This document shows positions 1 through 9,926 of a stretch of 35,101 nt of DNA, piece after piece. The stretch is taken from positions 1 through 35,101 of the forward strand of contig CANQNJ010000015.1 in assembly GCA_947625185.1 (NCBI GenBank), read 5' to 3'. Below the pieces are notes generated by a model. The model searched no databases. It had not been told where the DNA came from and saw nothing but the letters and a program-made list of their open reading frames with translations. Both the position numbers and the translations under genes were made by a program. Origin of the DNA: an uncultured Clostridia bacterium (GTDB lineage: Bacteria > Bacillota > Clostridia > Christensenellales > CAG-314). Each line of letters opens with the position of its first letter. The stretch's first letter is position 1.

Positions 1-95
1 CCGTCTATGTCGTTATTGGAGTAATGTACCGTCGCCCAGATATCCATATTGCAGATATCTGCGCTGATGTCCGCTTCCACTCCGAAACCTTCTGC
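1..95 (-). repeat. Left-edge copy of the giant-gene repeat (partial)
   Basis: Positions 1 to about 95 match 2368-2462 and 4612-4706 almost base for base, then diverge. The spacing to the second copy is 2,367 bp, 123 bp (41 codons) more than between the second and third copies. The module boundaries are therefore not perfectly regular, but every offset stays in frame. More of this copy may lie to the left of the window. Confidence 0.8.
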
Positions 96-3000
96 GTGTA
101 AGTTCAATATGTAATCATCCGCATCCGGGACGGAAATGGAATCGACATAACTGCCCGCCGATATGTTCATATTGCCAAACGTAACGTTGCCTACGGCAAT
201 CTCGTCGACGGATATACCCAATACGTTGTCTCGGTTGGTAACATATACAACAAATTGTCCCAAACCGAATCTGTCGGCATTTACGTTCAGTTTCAATTTG
301 CCGTCGTTGAACTGCATTTCGCTTACTATCTGCGCAATATTCAACGACTTCAAGTCGATGTGTTCTATCTCTCCGACAATATTGACAATGGCGTCTGCAA
401 ATTCGGCGAGTTTCGGATGCGCTTCAAGCAGCGCCTTGACTTGCTCGTTGTCAAGTAGCTCTTCCGCTTGCCGCACATCGAAGTCTGTCGTTCCGTCGAG
501 GTTGAGCTTGAAGGCGACCTTGACTCCGTTGAGCGTGAGATATACGACGTTATCCGAATACAGCGCGTCTATATTCAGTATGCCTACGTCGTTGTTGTAA
601 ACGGAGGCGCTCACCGATACTTTGCCGTCGCGGATGATCAATTCGCCGTTCAACTCGTATACGTCCTCTCCGACGGACAGATCCAACCCGAACAATATGT
701 TGTAACCGTCGAAGCGTATCAGATCGCCTATTGCGGGTGCCAACGAATCAAGAACTTCCGCACCGTTGACAAACTCGTCGCGGTTATCCTCTGCGTCGGG
801 GATACCGTCGCCGGCATTGCCCGTGCCGTATTCCGTCTGTTCCGCCTTGACGGTAAATTCTCCGCCGTTTACGTCCACTTCATTGAAGGTGACGCTTTCG
901 GTATCGACATTGAAATCGGCAGATACGGTTATGCCGTCCAATTCAACTCCCAATGTGTAACCGTTATCCGTATTGGTGCGCGTCAACATACCGAGAATGC
1001 TCTTGACGGCAGACGCGCTGTCTCCGCCGAACGTTCCGTCAGGAAGGGTGACGCCCATTGATTTGACGGTTTCCGTTATCTCGGCGATGTCCGTTCTGAG
1101 GTCGAAAGACATATTGATACTGTCCCCGACGGAGACGTACAGCCGAGTACTTTGCGTATTGAGTTCGAATATAACCTCGTTGCCGAATACGCTCGCTTTG
1201 CCGTATACGCGATTGTTGTACAGATCCAACTTGACGCCGACGACTATCGCAATGTCAACGGGAGCGGCAGGCGCATACCTAACGTTTCTGGAAGAAGGAC
1301 GTTCTTCAACAGCGTCGAGAAGCACCACAAGATCTATCTCCGCGACATACTCCGCGGGATCGGGAGCGATGATTTCACTATCGTAAGCAGACAACTTGCC
1401 GCCGAGTTCCAACGAAATGACGCCCGCCTGCAACTTGACTATATCCAGATTTACCGCGCCGTCCGAAACGCTTGCGACGATACTTATATTGCTGTCAAAG
1501 CCCATTGCCGTTGCGGCTATGACTGCCGTCAACACACCGTCGTCATTCAAATCGACGCTGCCGATCAGATCTGTCAGAGTAGCCGTTTCTCTTATGCGTT
1601 CGGGCAGTTGCTTTACTATATCTATAAGGCGATCCGTCTCATTGCTGATACCGTATAACTCGTCCAAAACCGCAAGCGAACCGGCAAGGTCCTTAGCGCC
1701 GCCGCTCGACGAGGGCAGTTGTATCGCTTGCTTGATGCCGTTGACGTCAACAAAGAGCGTGCCGTCCGCCCAATACAGCTCGGCGGTGACTAACAACATA
1801 GCGTCATCGACGTCCGTAAGTTTGATAGCAGCGTGCAACCCGTCGTTGTACTGCAATGCAACGTTGACTAAATAGCTGCGCGAATTGTACGCCAACTTTA
1901 CGTCAAATTCCGTTTCGACGCCGCTGCTGCCGATAAATTCGCTCAAAACGTCAACGACCATATCCGCCAACCTGTTGCCGTTTATGTATCTGTCATCGTC
2001 GGAGAGCTTGGTATTGGCAGCGTTGTTGCCCGTGGTGACGGCAACTTCCTGTTCGCCGACGGTAATTACTATTCCGCTGAATAACAGTTTGTTGTCGTTG
2101 TTTGCAAAGTTCACGCTCAATCCGAAGCTGTCGGACGTGTAGGTAATATTGTTGGCGCCCGCAAGATCGAATACGATGTTGCCGAGTATGCCGTTGACGT
2201 CGATGTCGCTCATCGCATTGCTATTGCCGAGAAGAGAAGTCAATTTCGCAATGAGGTCCTTTGCCGCGGAAGCGTCGAAGCTGAGAGCTATCTGCTCTTT
2301 GCCGCCCGCCTTGACGTAAAGAGTATTGTTTACATAGCGGAGACGAATGGTTTCATCTATCTTCAAGCCGTCTATGTCGTTATTGGAGTAATGTACCGTC
2401 GCCCAGATATCCATATTGCAGATATCTGCGCTGATGTCCGCTTCTGCTCCGAAACCTTCCATATGCAGGTTCAGGATATATTCGTCGGACGAACTCGGTA
2501 CATTTACGTCGGATACGTCGGTAAGTACCGTTGCCTTTACGGAATTGAGCTTGACGGAGGCAAGTGAGAAATTACTTATGCCTACGGTAAGATGACCCTC
2601 TTCTACTCCGAGTATAAGCTCGAAATTGCCCAACTCGAAGGAAGAACCGTTTACTCCGATGACAAGCTCGTTGCCGTTAAGTTCCACCGAGGTTATTATC
2701 TCCGCAACGTTCAGCTTGGTTATATCCAATTGCGTTACCGCGGCTATTACTCTCTCCGCTTGCTCTATGAGTTCCTTTACTTCCGGATGAGCTTCGAGCA
2801 AGGATACTATCTGCTCGTTGTTAAGCAGTTGATCGAGAGCCTGTTTCGGGTCTGTTTCCGTTTCGCCGGTTGCATTCAATTTGAATGCAACCTTCACTCC
2901 GTTGACGGTGAGGAATACCGTGTTATTGGCAATTATTGCCTCTGCGTCAATTATGCCGAGAGTGCCTTCGTAGACGGTTGCGGATACCTTGATGTTGCCG

Positions 3001-6000
3001 TTGACGTCAAATACAAAGCTGCCGTTTAAGGTGTACTCATTGCCGCCGAGAATAACGTCCACATCGAAGTCGGCTCCGTAACCATTGGACGTAAGCAATC
3101 CGTCTATTGCGGGTATGAATTGAGTGAGTTCCGTTATGTTTACAAGATTTTCTTTGCTTACTTCGTTGTAACTGCCGCTGCTTGTAAGCGCTGCCGTAAT
3201 GTTCATACCGTCAAGCGCAACAGTCAGTCCGTCAAAGTTTGCATTACTGTCAAATGCTATCTCTATTGCAGTACCGTTTAGTTCGGCAGACAGCTTGTAA
3301 CCTTCGCCGTCGGTACTGGTAAATTGAGATAATACTCCGAGTACCTGCGTTAGCGTATCCTTGACGGATCCGTCCATTGAGGGTAATGTGAAGTACGGAG
3401 ACAATGCTTCGAGCAGTTTGTTTGTATCGTTGACGTCGAAGTACAAACTAATATTGCCGCAGGCAAGATATACAATGCCCTCCTCGCACAGAACGTCTAT
3501 CTCGTTATTGTAAATATGCGCTGTGCCTTGGACCTTCTTGTTGAACAGATCCAATCGGATAGAGGCATTGCCGAGTTCTCCGAGAGTTACGTACAGTTCC
3601 GTAACGAAGTCGCCTGCGGGAACAGTTACTTCCTCGTTGCTCTGCTCTACCGTTGCCGTGAAGTTTGCGGATATATCTCCGAGATGGAGTCCGCCGACGG
3701 TAAGCGAGATATTGTCGAGATCCGCATTGACAGAGAGCGCTCCGAGTCCAAGCGTATCGCTTACGCCCAATGTAAGTTTGCCGTTGAAGTAATCGAAGGA
3801 AGAGATCAGATCTGTCAAAGTAGTCGTTGTGCTTATACGTTCGGGCAGTTGCTCTATGATCGAGAGTATCTCATCTATTGAGCCGTCTATGCCTTTGAGT
3901 TCGGACAAAACTCCGAGTACAGCCTTGAAGTCTATGTTACCGTTGCTTACTGTTGTATTCGTCAATGTTACTTTCTGCTCTATTCCGTTTGCCTTTACAT
4001 ACAATACGTCGTCCTTTAACGTTATCTCCGCATTGAGCAACAGAACGTTCTCTTTGTCTTTGAGTTGCAACGTTACATATATTCCATTGTTGTAATTGAG
4101 AACAATATCCGCATTGTACTGCTTGTTGTCCATCGTTACGGTTGCGTTGAGAGTAACCGTATACGTCGTAACGTCTCTGTATCTCTCTATGACGTCGAGT
4201 ACCTTGTCTATGAGATTATTTGCATTGACAAACTTGCCGTCCGTAGAGAGCTTGGCATTGGCAGCGTTGTTGCCCGTGGTGACGGCAACTTCCTGTTCGC
4301 CGACGGTAATTACTATTCCGCTGAATAACAGTTTGTTGTCGTTGTTTGCAAAGTTCACGCTCAATCCGAAGCTGTCGGACGTGTAGGTAATATTGTTGGC
4401 GCCCGCAAGATCGAATACGATGTTGCCGAGTATGCCGTTGACGTCGATGTCGCTCATCGCATTGCTATTGCCGAGAAGAGAAGTCAATTTCGCAATGAGG
4501 TCCTTTGCCGCGGAAGCGTCGAAGCTGAGAGCTATCTGCTCTTTGCCGCCCGCCTTGACGTAAAGAGTATTGTTTACATAGCGGAGACGAATGGTTTCAT
4601 CTATCTTCAAGCCGTCTATGTCGTTATTGGAGTAATGTACCGTCGCCCAGATATCCATATTGCAGATATCTGCGCTGATGTCCGCTTCTGCTCCGAAACC
4701 TTCCATATGCAGGTTCAGGATATATTCGTCGGACGAACTCGGTACATTTACGTCGGATACGTCGGTAAGTACCGTTGCCTTTACGGAATTGAGCTTGACG
4801 GAGGCAAGTGAGAAATTACTTATGCCTACGGTAAGATGACCCTCTTCTACTCCGAGTATAAGCTCGAAATTGCCCAACTCGAAGGAAGAACCGTTTACTC
4901 CGATGACAAGCTCGTTGCCGTTAAGTTCCACCGAGGTTATTATCTCCGCAACGTTCAGCTTGGTTATATCCAATTGCGTTACCGCGGCTATTACTCTCTC
5001 CGCTTGCTCTATGAGTTCCTTTACTTCCGGATGAGCTTCGAGCAAGGATACTATCTGCTCGTTGTTAAGCAGTTGATCGAGAGCCTGTTTCGGGTCTGTT
5101 TCCGTTTCGCCGGTTGCATTCAATTTGAATGCAACCTTCACTCCGTTGACGGTGAGGAATACCGTGTTATTGGCAATTATTGCCTCTGCGTCAATTATGC
5201 CGAGAGTGCCTTCGTAGACGGTGGCGGATACCTTGATGTTGCCGTTGACGTCAAATACAAAGCTGCCCTTTACGGTGTACTCATTGCCGCCGAGAGTAAC
5301 GTCCACATCGAAGTCGGCTCCGTAACCATGGGATGTAAGCAGATTGGCAATTGGCTCGGCAAATAATTCCACCGCCTCGGTAACGTCCACAAATTCGCCG
5401 TCCTTGTCTATGCGCTCTATATCGAGATCGCTTGCCACAGTTACGGTGACGGTATTCAACGCCACGCCGTCAATGTTCAACACGATGCTGTCCAGCGTTG
5501 CGCTTGTATCGGAACAAGTGAAATTGACCGTGACGTCGGTGCCGTCCATAGACAGCCTGACGGCATAGCCGCCGTCGATAGACGTACGAGAGTAAACTAT
5601 CTTGTCGAGTATCCGCTTGACGGTTTCGATAATATCCAAACCGTCCGTATCGGGAAGTTCGGGCAGATCGACAAGTTTGCCGATAGCGCCCGTCAGTAAC
5701 GACGCGTCGCTCAATGCCGCCGACGCGCGCACATTGCCGTACTGCACATACACCGTACCGTCGGCATATTCAAACAGTATATCGGATACGCCGAGACTAA
5801 ACTCGCCGTACGCAGTGCCGTCGGACAGATTGATGTACGCTTTGCCCGTCATTCCGTTGCCGAGATCGACCGTCAACTCCGTGACGAAATCACCTTGCGG
5901 CGCGACGACCTTTTCCTCCGATTGCGTGACGCAGGCAACTACATCGAAAGCCGTATCGCCGAGAACAAGTCCCGCTACGGTCAATGCGGGTTCGCTTCCG

Positions 6001-9000
6001 AACGCTGCCGACAGCGTGACGTTGCCGAGGGCGAACTGTCGGAGATCGAGTTCCGCCGTCAACGCGTTGTTTTCGTCGAAGTACATATCGCGTATGACAT
6101 TGGAGAATACCACTCCGCTTACGTCGGTATTGACGACGTTCTCGATTGCCTCTATCAGACTGTCCAACGTGTCGTTAGCGCCCTTGAATTGATTTAACAG
6201 ACCCAATATTTGCTTGAAGTCGTAACTTTGCGCGTCGTTTTGCTGCGACAGATCCGTCGGTATTGATTGACGTATACCGTTGATATCCAGATACAACGTT
6301 CCGTCCACCATACGGATATCCGCCGAAACAAGCACGGTCATATCCGCCTTGTCGCGCAAAGTAAGATATATCCCGACCCCGCCGTTGAGGTTTAGCCGTA
6401 CGTCCGCAACATACTCATTGCCGCCTATACGTATATCCGAATGCGCGGAAAGGGCGAAATTGTCCGTTTCTTTAAGCGCGGCGACAGTGTCGACGATGCT
6501 TCCGATAAGAACATTGCCGTCGACGAACTCGTCGTCGATATCCAATTGCTCGGCGCGTTCCGCCTGCTGCGTCAGCGTTGCGGAATATTGTTCGCCGTTG
6601 AGTACAAAGCTTACTTTCACGTCGGCAAATACAAGTTTGCCGTTTGCGTTGTCGAAGTCAACGCATATTCCTATATCTCCGTACTGCGCGGACAGTTGCG
6701 GATCGTCGTCTGTCAATCCGTATACGACGCACGCAAGCACCGCCGATATATCCGCCATTTCCGTATTCGTTTGCAAATCGGCGTCCGTAAGCCGACGGAT
6801 ACCGTCCATAACGGAGCCGAGGTCGGACACATCCACCGCAACTCTCGCTCCGCCGTAAACGACGTATATTCTGCCCTCAGTAAAGCGCAGCAAAACTTCT
6901 TCATTGCCGATATGCACACTTGCCCATATGTCATTATGCACAAGGTCGAGCGTTATGTCCGTCTCGGCGCCCATTATCTCGCCGTGAAGGGTCGGAACGT
7001 AATCGGCTGCATCCGGCACAATTATGTAATCGGCATCAATGTCGATCGCCGCGGCTATATCCATCGAGACGTCGCCGACGCTCAGTCCGCAGAAACGTAC
7101 CGCAAGTCTGCCGTTATCCGTATATAAATCCACGGACAGAGACGCGCCGTCCGCTCCTATGACGCCGCCGTCCACCGTAAACGACAGTGTGTCGCCGTCA
7201 AATCCGAAGCGCGACACCACCGTCGTAAAGTCAAAGTCGAGCAAATCGATCGGGTCGAAATTCTCCGCCTTGTCCGCGATCTCCGCAATTGCGCCGATAA
7301 GTTTCCGTATATCTTCGTTGCCGTCGATAAGCTGCCCGATACGTTCGTTATCGGCAAGTTGCCCGAGCGCGGCGGAAATGTCCGCGTCCTCGCCGTTTGC
7401 GGCGAAAGCTACCTTGACCCCGTTCAGCGTGAGATACACTATGCCATCGGCATATATGACCTCCGCGTCGACGATACCCACGTCGCCGTCATACAATGTT
7501 GCCGCCGCAAATACCGCGCCGTCGCGCGCCGTGACGTAACCTTGTATCGGATACACCTTGCCGTTTACGACGATGTCGGCGGATATCTCCGCGCCGTAGC
7601 CGTCGGCTTGTATCAAATCGACAACGGGACGCGCAAACGTCTCTACTATATCCGTCACGTCGGCATATACGTCGGCGTCCTCGGGAGCCGATATGTCTTC
7701 AAATTGCTCGGAAGGAGCTATCGTCGCGTCAACGCCGTAACCCGTTGCACGCAGCGACTTGACGTTCCAACGGTTGTCGCGCGCGATAAGATCTACGGAC
7801 AGTTCCATTTCGCCGACGGTCATAATTATCGATACTTCGTGCTCTGCGCAGCTTACCGCGTTCAATCCTCCGAACAATGCCAACAACTGCTCGATATGGA
7901 CATCGGGAAGTTGCTCTTCATCGAAGCCGTCCGCCTTGCCGAAAATACCCTCAACAAACTCTTTAATACCGTCTGTGCGCGTGACGTCCAAACGCAGTTT
8001 GAGGTTGCCGAACGCCGCATACAGAATATTGTCTACATAACTGAGCTGCAATTTGCCGTTGTTGCCGAATACCGCCGTCGCCTCCGCGGAACGGTCGGCA
8101 AGATCGCACAAAACGTCCAGCTCGACGTTGTAGTTTCTGCCGAACAGGGGCATATCCGCGTCCGCGCGTAGCGAAAGTTTGCCGCTTGTCATCAGATCGG
8201 CAAGTCCGAGTATCTCGGGATAATCGCCCTCCGTAACATCGACAGGCGTCCACGCCTCCGGTTCAATATGTATGTTGACATTGCCTATATCGATATCCGC
8301 ATAGGCGAACTTGTACTTATCTCCGTCAGCGGTGCCCACAAGTTCGGCGTCGATATCTATCCCCGCAACGGATACGGGCAGACTTACCGTGCAGAACCGC
8401 TTATCTTCGGACAATTGATAGCTGAGATTGTCCAAAAGCGCCGCGGGATCTATCGAAGCGACTTCGGACATATCCAAATCCGTCGCTTGGGGAGCGTCCC
8501 CTGCCATAAGTGCGTTGACGGCGGCAGCCAATTCTTTGACGCCGTCCACCGTGGTGGAAGCCTTGAAATCCTGATAATCGATATATATCTTGCCGTCGCC
8601 GTTGGCGTAACATAAATCGATGTCGCCAAGTCTCAACTTGACAGCCATCTTGCCGAGGTCGGAAATATCCAATCCCTCGATGGAAGCCAATGCGTCCGCT
8701 ATTTGCTCGCCGTCCGCGCTTGCCACGAGCTTGACTTGCAGCGCTGTGCCGTTGAGATAGGTTGAGAACATATCCATCAGCATATCCAACGGAGTAACGG
8801 TATGGGTAATGTCGCCGCCGATTTGTCCGAGATAGTCGGAGAAGAAATCGCTCTCGGGCAGTTCGCCGTCGTAAGGCTCTATCACTTCCGTTATATCCTC
8901 GGTACAGCCGGCGTTGATACCCATAGTCTGCGCTTTGTATGCGCAGTCGGTACGCAGACTCTTGATGTTGAAGTCTGCGTCCATCGTTACGTATATCTCG

Positions 9001-9686
9001 CACTTGGAGAAGGTCGGTTCGCTTTGCAGACCGCCGTTGGTTATCATTTCACGGCGAAGGTATGGCGTGGCTTCTACCGTATCCAATACATAATGAAATG
9101 TGTACAGTCCGTTTTCCTCGCCGACGTAATCGCCGCGCAAAACCGTATCCCAATTGAGAATATAGCCCGTCAACTTGTCCGAGCGGTGTCCGAAACGGTT
9201 GTAGAAAGATTCCTCCGTAAGGGGCTGCGCGCTGTTCTGCCATTCCACTTCGTCCAGCTCTCTGACGCGGTTCGGCTGACGGTAAATGTAATTCTTGTCT
9301 ACGAGGTACAGCTGATAGGCATTGCTCACAACGCCCTTGGTGACCATTTCCTTAAAGACGCTTTTGTTATCGAATTCTCCTATTACATAACGAGTGTTAA
9401 GCACGTTCTGCTTTATGCCCACAGCAGTAGACGAGCCGCTCGATACACCTTTGAAACCGTTGCCGCTAAGCAATATCTTGTGCGCGACGAACAAAAATTC
9501 GCGCGGGTCGGCGTCGCGGTCGGATATATCCGTATCCTCCGTTCTGTCAAGATATGTATTGAAGTCCTCGGCAGGTTTTACAAACGTGCCGATGTCCTCG
9601 TAGCCGAGATTTCGCAATACGAGGACTGTTCCTGCCGCCGCCATCACCGCGGCGAGAATGAAGCATATGATTTTGAATTTGGGCAT
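1..9686 (-). CDS. Giant beta-strand repeat surface protein (C-terminus outside window)
   Basis: The frame is open from the ATG at 9684-9686 to the left edge, giving at least 3,228 codons; the stop lies outside. An AGAGGT ribosome binding site sits at 9694-9699. Residues 5-24 are hydrophobic after MPKFK, a signal peptide or signal anchor, so the rest should be outside the membrane. After a unique N-terminal region of roughly 300-500 residues, the protein is made of alternating polar/hydrophobic stretches with recurring phrases such as VYLTLNGVKVAF, YGADFDVDV and LYVKANGIEQ. These recur with a period near 748 residues, and four or more modules are visible. The pattern resembles tandem LolA/LppX-like or similar antiparallel beta domains, but that is an impression, not a family match. 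No LPXTG or catalytic motif was seen. It has its own promoter and follows the nuclease/lipoprotein pair, separated by a terminator. Function unknown; adhesion, a surface layer or ligand binding are possible. Confidence 0.85.
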   Translation of the reverse strand, partial: MPKFKIICFILAAVMAAAGTVLVLRNLGYEDIGTFVKPAEDFNTYLDRTEDTDISDRDADPREFLFVAHKILLSGNGFKGVSSGSSTAVGIKQNVLNTRYVIGEFDNKSVFKEMVTKGVVSNAYQLYLVDKNYIYRQPNRVRELDEVEWQNSAQPLTEESFYNRFGHRSDKLTGYILNWDTVLRGDYVGEENGLYTFHYVLDTVEATPYLRREMITNGGLQSEPTFSKCEIYVTMDADFNIKSLRTDCAYKAQTMGINAGCTEDITEVIEPYDGELPESDFFSDYLGQIGGDITHTVTPLDMLMDMFSTYLNGTALQVKLVASADGEQIADALASIEGLDISDLGKMAVKLRLGDIDLCYANGDGKIYIDYQDFKASTTVDGVKELAAAVNALMAGDAPQATDLDMSEVASIDPAALLDNLSYQLSEDKRFCTVSLPVSVAGIDIDAELVGTADGDKYKFAYADIDIGNVNIHIEPEAWTPVDVTEGDYPEILGLADLMTSGKLSLRADADMPLFGRNYNVELDVLCDLADRSAEATAVFGNNGKLQLSYVDNILYAAFGNLKLRLDVTRTDGIKEFVEGIFGKADGFDEEQLPDVHIEQLLALFGGLNAVSCAEHEVSIIMTVGEMELSVDLIARDNRWNVKSLRATGYGVDATIAPSEQFEDISAPEDADVYADVTDIVETFARPVVDLIQADGYGAEISADIVVNGKVYPIQGYVTARDGAVFAAATLYDGDVGIVDAEVIYADGIVYLTLNGVKVAFAANGEDADISAALGQLADNERIGQLIDGNEDIRKLIGAIAEIADKAENFDPIDLLDFDFTTVVSRFGFDGDTLSFTVDGGVIGADGASLSVDLYTDNGRLAVRFCGLSVGDVSMDIAAAIDIDADYIIVPDAADYVPTLHGEIMGAETDITLDLVHNDIWASVHIGNEEVLLRFTEGRIYVVYGGARVAVDVSDLGSVMDGIRRLTDADLQTNTEMADISAVLACVVYGLTDDDPQLSAQYGDIGICVDFDNANGKLVFADVKVSFVLNGEQYSATLTQQAERAEQLDIDDEFVDGNVLIGSIVDTVAALKETDNFALSAHSDIRIGGNEYVADVRLNLNGGVGIYLTLRDKADMTVLVSADIRMVDGTLYLDINGIRQSIPTDLSQQNDAQSYDFKQILGLLNQFKGANDTLDSLIEAIENVVNTDVSGVVFSNVIRDMYFDENNALTAELDLRQFALGNVTLSAAFGSEPALTVAGLVLGDTAFDVVACVTQSEEKVVAPQGDFVTELTVDLGNGMTGKAYINLSDGTAYGEFSLGVSDILFEYADGTVYVQYGNVRASAALSDASLLTGAIGKLVDLPELPDTDGLDIIETVKRILDKIVYSRTSIDGGYAVRLSMDGTDVTVNFTCSDTSATLDSIVLNIDGVALNTVTVTVASDLDIERIDKDGEFVDVTEAVELFAEPIANLLTSHGYGADFDVDVTLGGNEYTVKGSFVFDVNGNIKVSATVYEGTLGIIDAEAIIANNTVFLTVNGVKVAFKLNATGETETDPKQALDQLLNNEQIVSLLEAHPEVKELIEQAERVIAAVTQLDITKLNVAEIITSVELNGNELVIGVNGSSFELGNFELILGVEEGHLTVGISNFSLASVKLNSVKATVLTDVSDVNVPSSSDEYILNLHMEGFGAEADISADICNMDIWATVHYSNNDIDGLKIDETIRLRYVNNTLYVKAGGKEQIALSFDASAAKDLIAKLTSLLGNSNAMSDIDVNGILGNIVFDLAGANNITYTSDSFGLSVNFANNDNKLLFSGIVITVGEQEVAVTTGNNAANAKLSTDGKFVNANNLIDKVLDVIERYRDVTTYTVTLNATVTMDNKQYNADIVLNYNNGIYVTLQLKDKENVLLLNAEITLKDDVLYVKANGIEQKVTLTNTTVSNGNIDFKAVLGVLSELKGIDGSIDEILSIIEQLPERISTTTTLTDLISSFDYFNGKLTLGVSDTLGLGALSVNADLDNISLTVGGLHLGDISANFTATVEQSNEEVTVPAGDFVTELYVTLGELGNASIRLDLFNKKVQGTAHIYNNEIDVLCEEGIVYLACGNISLYFDVNDTNKLLEALSPYFTLPSMDGSVKDTLTQVLGVLSQFTSTDGEGYKLSAELNGTAIEIAFDSNANFDGLTVALDGMNITAALTSSGSYNEVSKENLVNITELTQFIPAIDGLLTSNGYGADFDVDVILGGNEYTLNGSFVFDVNGNIKVSATVYEGTLGIIDAEAIIANNTVFLTVNGVKVAFKLNATGETETDPKQALDQLLNNEQIVSLLEAHPEVKELIEQAERVIAAVTQLDITKLNVAEIITSVELNGNELVIGVNGSSFELGNFELILGVEEGHLTVGISNFSLASVKLNSVKATVLTDVSDVNVPSSSDEYILNLHMEGFGAEADISADICNMDIWATVHYSNNDIDGLKIDETIRLRYVNNTLYVKAGGKEQIALSFDASAAKDLIAKLTSLLGNSNAMSDIDVNGILGNIVFDLAGANNITYTSDSFGLSVNFANNDNKLLFSGIVITVGEQEVAVTTGNNAANTKLSDDDRYINGNRLADMVVDVLSEFIGSSGVETEFDVKLAYNSRSYLVNVALQYNDGLHAAIKLTDVDDAMLLVTAELYWADGTLFVDVNGIKQAIQLPSSSGGAKDLAGSLAVLDELYGISNETDRLIDIVKQLPERIRETATLTDLIGSVDLNDDGVLTAVIAATAMGFDSNISIVASVSDGAVNLDIVKLQAGVISLELGGKLSAYDSEIIAPDPAEYVAEIDLVVLLDAVEERPSSRNVRYAPAAPVDIAIVVGVKLDLYNNRVYGKASVFGNEVIFELNTQSTRLYVSVGDSINMSFDLRTDIAEITETVKSMGVTLPDGTFGGDSASAVKSILGMLTRTNTDNGYTLGVELDGITVSADFNVDTESVTFNEVDVNGGEFTVKAEQTEYGTGNAGDGIPDAEDNRDEFVNGAEVLDSLAPAIGDLIRFDGYNILFGLDLSVGEDVYELNGELIIRDGKVSVSASVYNNDVGILNIDALYSDNVVYLTLNGVKVAFKLNLDGTTDFDVRQAEELLDNEQVKALLEAHPKLAEFADAIVNIVGEIEHIDLKSLNIAQIVSEMQFNDGKLKLNVNADRFGLGQFVVYVTNRDNVLGISVDEIAVGNVTFGNMNISAGSYVDSISVPDADDYILNLHAEGFGVEADISADICNMDIWATVHYSNNDID
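2003..3097 (-). repeat. Long direct repeat inside the giant gene, copy 1
   Basis: This stretch and 4247-5341 are the same sequence at an offset of exactly 2,244 bp (748 codons). I counted about seven mismatches, all near the two ends; the central ~960 bp (about 2013-2976) read as identical. Flanking parts of the module, such as 1561-2002 against 3805-4246, are clearly related but much more diverged. This fits recent duplication or gene conversion within an older tandem-module gene. Confidence 0.93.
4247..5341 (-). repeat. Long direct repeat inside the giant gene, copy 2
   Basis: Second copy of the 2003-3097 repeat, in the same frame and orientation. Differences are confined to single bases near 4256, and to five or six bases between about 5223 and 5336. 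Similarity drops abruptly after 5341. Because the copies exceed short-read length, their number in the assembled gene may be wrong. Confidence 0.93.
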
Positions 9687-9758
9687 AATTTTTACCTCTC
9701 GTGAGGAGAATTTCGATATCCGAACGGCAATTCGCCGCAAAATACGGCATAATCGTTC

Positions 9759-9786
9759 ATTTTATTAAAGATTATAATAGCGTCAA
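9759..9786 (-). promoter_or_regulatory. Predicted sigma-A promoter of the giant gene
   Basis: On the minus strand, TTGACG (9781-9786) is followed by a 16-bp spacer and TAAAAT (9759-9764). Transcription would start near 9752, leaving a leader of about 65 nt before the ATG at 9686. A TATAAT at 9771-9776 is an alternative -10 but lacks a well-spaced -35. The promoter lies downstream of the terminator of the preceding gene, so the giant gene is probably its own transcription unit. Confidence 0.55.
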
Positions 9787-9855
9787 GTAAATTTTCGGTA
9801 AACTTTGAAAAAAACTTATATATTTTTTTATTAAACAATTACTTAAATTTTACAT

Positions 9856-9890
9856 AAAAAAATCTTCGGTTTACTGCCGAAGATTTTTTT
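9856..9890 (-). terminator. Rho-independent terminator after the lipoprotein gene
   Basis: A 9-bp perfect stem (9861-9869 with 9877-9885, AATCTTCGG) encloses a 7-nt loop. A-runs and T-runs flank it, so it can end transcription on either strand. It lies 37 bp beyond the lipoprotein stop codon. The rest of 9687-9855 is AT-rich and holds only the promoter above. Confidence 0.85.
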
Positions 9891-9926
9891 TGTATACGTT
9901 ATCCGATAGAAAACGGCGGTCGCAGT

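Noticed and set aside
2003..5341. The 1.1 kb direct repeats as an insertion sequence
   Set aside because: Both copies are in frame with the surrounding gene, match the diverged modules around them, and have no inverted ends or transposase.
163..5366. Many plus-strand open frames across the giant gene
   Set aside because: All lie opposite the continuous minus-strand frame and repeat wherever that gene repeats. They are shadows of its codon use.
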